Below, in pieces: positions 58,608 through 64,000 of a stretch of 64,000 nt of DNA. The stretch is from positions 4,951,858-5,015,857 of the forward strand of contig ML681964.1 of the NCBI GenBank assembly GCA_007922195.1, written 5' to 3'. Source of the DNA: Podocnemis expansa (lineage: Eukaryota > Chordata > Testudines > Podocnemididae). Position 1 is the first letter of the stretch, and each line of letters opens with the position of its first letter. A program made the position numbers and the translations under genes. The notes under the pieces were generated by a model. The model worked only from the letters and a program-made list of their open reading frames with translations. It was not told where the DNA came from and made no database searches.

Positions 58608-60813
58608 ATGCCGACAACTTCAGGGTTTAAGCGCTGCGCTGGCTGCAACGACCCAATGCCTGCCTCTGACGGGCATGAAAAATGTATTAAGTGTTTGGGC
58701 GAGGAGCATCTAGCCCACTCCTGCCCTCACTGTAATAGCCTTAAATCCCGGGCGAGAAAGGAGAGGAGTAGGAGGCTGAAACTCCTCTTAATGGAGGGAG
58801 CCCTCCGACCGGCATCGGAGCCCGGCAAATCGCCGCTCAGGGACGCAGCCCTGAAGTGCACTTCAGCATCCTCCTCACCGGTACCTGTGAAGAAAAATAA
58901 GGCTGGCCATGACCGCACGGGGTCTTAGGGAGGCTACAGGTTCCTCCAAAAAACCCCACAAGATGAAGCCTCATTCCTCTGGCTCTGTAGTTGAGCGAGG
59001 CTCTCAAGCAGCGCAGAGCGGCTCCGCGCCGACCTTGGAGCTGCCGTCCCCAGCACCGCCTCAGACAATCGCTTCCCCGGCGCCGCCATCGACACCAGCG
59101 GCAATTACGGTGCCTATCAGTGGTACCGCTGCTCTCTCCGGGGCACCGTTGACCTTGATGACAGCCACGGTGCCGTCGTTCTCGGGGCAGAATGGTTTTC
59201 TACCGGCGCCTGCAGCAAATTTGTCTCTCTCGGTGCCAGTTGTTCAAGCACCAGGGTACCCCCACCTGACGGTACCGGTGCAGCAGCTGCCGGTACTGCA
59301 GCCTCCGCATCCTCCCGCTTCGGTACCGCTACCTGACATATCATCGCAGGGCTTAGACCAGTGGGATTCAGTCTCTAGGCAGTCTCCTCCCTGTAAACAT
59401 AGGAGGAAATCAAAGCACTGTCTGAGAGAGAACTTTTCATCTGGTTCCTCACTTGATTTCTCTCCCCTTTATGGCATACAGCCCTCAGGAGATGATAACC
59501 GCTCAGATTCTTCCTCTCTCTCAAGTCAGCAATCGAGCTATGATTCTGATGGGGACGTTCCAGATAATGCTAACCTGCAACGAGCTGGCACCGATCCTCA
59601 ACAGCCACAGTCATGGCCATGGGCTAACATCCCGTGGTACCTTTTTCCTCAGCAGGGGGTACCCTGGGCATCCTGGCCAGGTTGGACACCAGATGCGCAG
59701 GTTCCTACCCTGATGCAGGGCATGCAAAGGCCTGAGGTGCCAATAACATTGTTACAGGAGGGACAGAGAAAACCACACGGTGGTCAGGTTTCCCAACACC
59801 TGCCTCCTGAGGAGGATTCTCAGCCTTGGACCGATGATGCGAGGCAATTCCAGGAGCTATTTAAGAGGGTGGCTGCAACTCTGGATATGCCAGACCAATC
59901 AGTGCCTACTTCTAAGCATAGGCTATATAGAATTTTACAGTCAGCCACCTCATCCAAAGCGTCACTCCCTATAGATGAGGACATTATGGAGCCGGCAATG
60001 TCTGTATGGCAGACTCCTGCCTCAGCACCGCCCACTAACAGGAAGGTAGATAAAAAATATTTCGTCATGCCAACTAGTAATGAGTTCCTTTTTTCACACC
60101 TGCAAGCAAACTCACTAGTGGTCGATGCAGCAAATCAAAGATTTAAACAAGCTCATAACAGGTCTACCCCAGCTGATAGGGAGAACAAAAAGATGGACCT
60201 CTTGGGTAAAAAGATTTATACATCTGCTACGTTCCAGTTAAGGATAGCCAATTACACTGCTCTTTTAACTAATTACAGTCACGACAACTATGCGAAATTT
60301 ACAGATTTTATTAGCTTGATTCCAGAAGACAGGAGAGATGGTTACAATGCGCTTGTTCAAGAGGGTTTCCTGATTTCTAGGACAGCTCTACAAGCAGCCC
60401 TGGATATGGCGGACGTAGCAGCCAGGACCATAGGATCTGCGGTGGTGCTCCGACGATCTTCCTGGTTACATGCGGCCGCGGTCCCCAGGCAACTCCAGTC
60501 GATCATAGAAGATCTTCCTTTTGATAAGAATAAGCTGTTTGGAGAGAAAACCGATGACATCATGCACTCCTTGAAGAATTCAAGGGCAACCCTGCGGACG
60601 CTGGGCATTCAAGCACCGACACTGAGGTTCAGGTATAACAACAGGTATCACACTAATTCAAACAACAGATATCCCTATCAGCAACGTAGGAGGTTTGATA
60701 ATCCACGTCCACGTGCTAGAAATCCCAACACACGACGGAGACAGAATCTACAATCTTCATCTAATGTGCAGTCCTCAGGGGCTAAGCATCAATTTGGTCG
60801 AGGGTTCGTCTAG
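58608..60813 (+). pseudogene. DIRS gag, one frameshift
   Basis: The start codon at 58608 has a good context (CGCCGCAATGC). The first 106 codons carry a six-cysteine module (CAGCNDPMP through CPHC) with spacing C-x2-C-x12-C-x2-C-x9-C-x2-C, then a basic stretch (KSRARKERSRR). A stop at 58926-58928 is bypassed only by a frame change within about 58890-58925; the new frame is open to 60813. That long part has a Pro/Ala/Ser-rich region, KKYFVMPTSNEFLFSH, TSATFQLRIANYTALL and an Arg/Asn/Tyr-rich tail (RFRYNNRYHTNSNNRYPYQQ) likely to bind RNA. It overlaps the pol frame at its end. Confidence 0.8.
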
Positions 60814-60892
60814 CTATTCGACAGCGAATGACAGCAACACTGACACACCTGCTATAATATTTAAGAATAGGCTAGCCCCTTTTCTGCACTGA

Positions 60893-61825
60893 TGGTCTTC
60901 TATCACATCAGACAGATGGGTGCTGGAAATCATTGACACAGGATATTTAATTCCATTTTCATCCAGACCTATTCCAAATTCCCCTTCCCCGTCCCTCTTC
61001 AGGGACCCCACTCACGTACAGCTGTTGCGGGAGGAGATTCGCACCTTATTGAATATAGGGGCAATTGAGGAAGTTCCCGTTTAGTTCAGGGGAAAGGGTT
61101 TCTACTCCCGCTATTTTTTGACACAGAAGAGGACGGGGGGTTGGAGGCCGATCTTAGATCTGAGACTCCTCAACACATTTATCACAGTAAAGAAATTTAA
61201 AATAGTTATGCTGTCAAATATTCTCCCTTCTTTAGAGCAAGACGATTGGCTGGCATCCCTCGACCTAAAAGATGCCTACTTCCATATCTCCATACATCCT
61301 GCACACAGGAGATGCCTACGTTTTACTTTCCAGGATTACCATTATCAATTGAATGTACTCCCTTTTGGACTGTGTACAGCCCCCAGAGTTTTCTCCAAAG
61401 TTATGGCAGCAGTGGTGGCTTACATGAGAACTCAAGGGATAACTATTTTTCCATACTTGGACGACTTCCTGTTGAAAGCATAGTCGTTCGCAGTGGAATT
61501 CACAGAGCAGCTTTTCCTACATTTGGGGCTCACAATCAATTACAAGAAATCCTCCCTTCAACCAGTACAGGAGCTACAATTTCTAGGCACGACCATTCAT
61601 ACTCCCTCTTCCAAGGTGTTTCTCACAAACGAAAGAGTAGTAGCCATACAAAGTCTCATAAAAAGCATACTCTTTGCCCCCACAGTTACAGCGCTCCAAT
61701 GTATGCAGCTCCTCGGCCACATGGCGGCAGCTACATACCTGGTCCCCAAAGCCAGGTTTCATATGAGGCACCTGCAAATGTGGTTCCTGAGGAATTTCAA
61801 ACCTCACTGGCATTCGACACACCAT
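60893..61825 (+). pseudogene. DIRS reverse transcriptase, two premature stops
   Basis: The pol frame differs from gag. RT landmarks in order: GGWRPILDLRLLN, the first catalytic Asp in LDLKDAYFHISIH (about 61258-61296), LPFGLCTAPRVF, and the second pair in FPYLDDFLL (YLDD at 61454-61465). Then LGLTINYKKSSL and LQFLGTTI follow. Stops interrupt at 61082-61084 and 61481-61483; each is a TAG that one C-to-T change from CAG would explain. The frame reaches HSTHH at the Harbinger-like insertion. The domain would copy element RNA; this copy cannot make a full polyprotein. Confidence 0.85.
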
Positions 61826-62681
61826 GGCTATGTCTACACGCAAGGTTTTATTTCGAAATAAGTCATTCCGAAATGACTTATTTTGAAATAAAACCTTTAT
61901 TTCGAAAGAAAAAATGATTTGAAAGGCCACCCCCTCAGCACCCTGTCCAGGGTGCTGAGGGGGGGAGACAAGCTGCAGGGCACGGGGGCGCTGCCCCCAA
62001 GACCAGCGGGGAGCCCTGCGGAGGACCGCCAATGCCCCCCTCTCCCCACCGCTGGGGCTGCTCCGAAGCCCGGTGGCAGGGTGCAGGGGCTCCCCGCTCT
62101 GCCCGCTGCCAGGGCTGCTCCCAAACCCCACCGTGGGGTCCGGGGGTGCCTGGCTCTCCCTGCCGCCAGGGCTGGCAGCAAAGCCCGCGGCAGGNNNNNN
62201 NNNNNNNNNNNNNNNNNNNNNNNNNNNNNNNNNNNNNNNNNNNNNNNNNNNNNNNNNNNNNNNNNNNNNNNNNNNNNNNNNNNNNNNNNNNNNNATCGGC
62301 GCCCCTCCGCAGGGCTCCCCGCTGGTCTTGGGGGCAGCGCCGCCATGCCCTGCAGCTTGTCTCCCCCCCTCAGCACCCTGGACAGGGTGCTGACGGGGTG
62401 GCTCTTCCTCCCAGGGTGCTTAGCACCCTGGGAGAAAGTTCAAATCATGTTGTTTCGGAACCATTTGTTCCAAAACAACATGTCCAAACGGGTCTTAAGC
62501 CGTTTCGAAATAACGGCTATTTTGGGGAAGGGGTAGGTTTTACTTTTTCGAAACGATGATCCTTATTTCGAAAGGACGAGGTCCGTCCTTTCGAAATAAG
62601 GAAACGTCATGTAGACTAAATTTTTTTTATTTCGAAATAACGGGTGTTATTTCAAAATAAAAGGGCCGTGTAGATGTGCCC
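61826..62681. mobile_element. Harbinger-like palindromic element with assembly gap
   Basis: The left end is GGCTATGTCTACACG and the inverse right end is GGGCACATCTACACGG, with CAT on both sides (61823-61825 and 62682-62684). Removing the element and one CAT restores the pol frame across the site. Long inverted arms match: the text from about 61934 to 62030 reappears inverted at about 62295-62393, including the hairpin CAGCACCCTGTCCAGGGTGC. Outer parts carry TTTCGAAATAA and GGACGAGGTCCGTCC motifs shared with 45827-46226. A run of 100 N sits in the middle. Confidence 0.8.
62195..62294. other. Assembly gap (100 N)
   Basis: Exactly 100 unknown bases, the usual placeholder for a gap of unknown size. 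It lies at the centre of a palindrome, so the true length could be quite different. Just before it the sequence has imperfect tandem GC-rich units (GGGCTGCTC, GCCAGGGCTG). Confidence 0.95.
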
Positions 62682-62684
62682 CAT

Positions 62685-63560
62685 ATCTTATCTATGCCGC
62701 AGCCCATAAAGGACACTCTTTTATGGTGGACCCTACTGGCAAACCTCCAATGGGGGGTTCCCTTTTCTCAGCAGCCTCCGGCCCTTCTGCTCGTAACCGA
62801 TGCCTCCCTTGCAGGATGGGGAGCACATCTGGGACATTGGACTGTGCAAGGGAAATGGTCACGCGCCGAGAGTATTTTGCATATAAACCTCCTTGAGTTA
62901 CAAGCAATAAGGAACGCTTGTCGCCACTTCATACACCTCATACAAGGGAAAAGCATAAAGATACTGACGGGCAGCGTAGCAGCAATGTACTACGTCAACC
63001 GGCAAGGGGGAGCTCGATCCCAGTCTCTATGTGTAGAGGCCCTCAAGCTATGGGACTGGGCCATATGTCACGGTGTTCAGATGGAAGCAATATACTTACC
63101 TGGCATGCTCAACACGACAGCAGACGCGCTGAGCAGACAATTCGCAGACCCTCATGAGTGGGAGTTAGACGACATGATCCTAGCGGACATATTTCGTCGT
63201 TGGGGTCAGCCGGCGATAGATCTATTCGCAACACAGAACAACAAAAAATGCACTTCGTTTTGTTCAAGGCTCTCTAGGAGATGCGTTTTTACTGAAGTGG
63301 CAGCGTGTTCTGCTTTACGCTTTTCCCCCGATTCCCATGATTCCCAAGCTGGTCCACAAACAGAAGCAGGACAAGGCGATACTAATATTAATTGCCCCAG
63401 CATGGTCCAGACAGCCATGGTACTCCTCCCTCAACCAAATGTTGGTAGCAACATCGATCACCCTTCCGCTCATTCTGAGTCTGATCACGCAGAACAACGG
63501 CAAGATCCAGCATACGTACCTGAGCAAGCTCCACCTAACTGCCTGGCTCCTGGATGGTTC
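62685..63560 (+). pseudogene. DIRS RNase H and methyltransferase-like region
   Basis: After the insertion, pol resumes with PIKDTLLWWT. RNase H landmarks: VTDASLAGWGAHLG (about 62793), LLELQAIRNA (Glu, about 62890), KILTGSVAAMYYVNRQGG (about 62955) and LNTTADALSR (about 63110-63140). The third position is TGS where family members usually have TD-N/S, so a catalytic Asp seems lost. GQPAIDLFATQNNKKC (about 63208) matches the region annotated as Dam-like methyltransferase in DIRS elements. A frame change follows, since IPKLVHKQKQDKAILILIAP (63340-63400) continues in another frame. Confidence 0.75.
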
Positions 63561-63579
63561 AACGACTTGGAGCAGCTCT

Positions 63580-64000
63580 GTTCGGACTGTGTAAAGCACG
63601 TCTTAATAAATTGTAGAAAGCCAACAACCAGACTTACTTACCTGCAAAAATGGAGGAGATTCGCCGCATGGTGTCAGGAACGTCAACTCTCCCCACAGTC
63701 GGCACACGTCTCAGAAGTCCTCGAATATCTCCTTGACCTGAAAGAAAACGGATTAGCTATGGCTACTATTAAGGTCCATTTGGCAGCCATGTCGACTTTC
63801 CACAACATGGTGGAAGGCTCGTCTTTATTTTCTCATAGTGTTGTCAAGCACTTTATGGAGGGCCTTCATAACATTTACCCGGACATTAGACCCCCGGTAC
63901 CCCCGTGGGATTTAGCCCTAGTTCAGAGGTCCCTCACTAGACCACCCTTTGAACAGATGGCATCTTGCTCCATGCTACATATGTCAATGAAGGTTGCCTT
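63580..64000 (+). pseudogene. DIRS tyrosine recombinase, N-terminal part
   Basis: The frame reads KHVLINCRKPTTRLTYLQKW, RRFAAWCQER, then ATIKVHLAAMSTFHNMVEG and HSVVKHFMEGLHNIYPDIRP, to the window end. It parallels the recombinase of the other DIRS element (YKAKWARFARWAADREL, SVKVHLAVISVFHMG, KHFLKGLDKLFPTICP). The catalytic Arg, His-x-x-Arg and Tyr would lie just beyond base 64000, so activity cannot be judged. Confidence 0.8.

Larger units (their letters stand above)
58266..64000 (+). mobile_element. DIRS-type retrotransposon, long, runs off window
   Basis: The left terminal repeat begins TTCTTCGTCGAGCAGTG and continues to about 58440 (C-run at 58421-58432). Gag, reverse transcriptase, RNase H, a methyltransferase-like region and the start of a tyrosine recombinase follow in order on the + strand. 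Right terminus and internal complementary region are outside the window. A Harbinger-like element (61826-62681) splits pol. It is a different subfamily from 28584-32208, with diverged ends. Confidence 0.85.

Noticed and set aside
1..64000. CRISPR arrays, operons, prophage or plasmid features
   Set aside because: No regularly spaced direct repeats or bacterial gene organisation; all signals are vertebrate.

Overview
The window looks like vertebrate nuclear DNA from a non-avian reptile, most likely a turtle. It has a sparse, intron-rich host gene and a repeat set typical of sauropsids: CR1 LINEs, DIRS retrotransposons, Penelope-like elements, many hAT transposons and MITEs with 8-bp target duplications, Harbinger-like MITEs and a tRNA-derived SINE with a CR1 tail. 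No bacterial, phage or CRISPR features were seen. The turtle assignment is an inference from repeat composition; no marker gene proves it.

Host gene. Eight exons on the + strand, between 4975 and 52728, join without any reading-frame conflict. They encode the last 256 residues of a protein whose 5' part lies outside the window. It begins with a polyserine acidic segment and ends in a basic tail. I could not name the protein. Intron 2 (5342-35123) is about 30 kb and the last intron about 10 kb; most repeats lie in them. A 3' UTR of unknown length follows 52728.

Repeats, left to right. 1-219: 3' end of an R2/R4-type LINE ORF. 644-4501: a decayed hAT transposon with matching ends, carrying two nested MITEs. 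4597-4865, 7012-8581, 16014-16262 and 37188-37452: fold-back elements, one of which carries Penelope-like GIY-YIG coding sequence. 11427-13247, 20306-20838, 41920-42460 and 50226-51830: CR1-type LINE fragments. 14971-15096: a tRNA-Val-like/CR1 SINE. 20110-21140, 45827-46226 and 61826-62681: a TTTCGAAA-rich Harbinger-like family. 28584-32208: a DIRS element that kept gag and tyrosine recombinase but lost reverse transcriptase and RNase H. 48517-50113: a GC-rich composite with a RING-finger-like fragment. 58266-64000: a second, longer DIRS element that runs off the window.

Nesting gives relative ages: MITEs sit inside the hAT transposon, a hAT MITE inside a fold-back element, a CR1 copy inside a Harbinger-like element, and a Harbinger-like palindrome inside the DIRS pol gene. 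That palindrome holds a 100-N assembly gap. None of the mobile elements looks fully intact.
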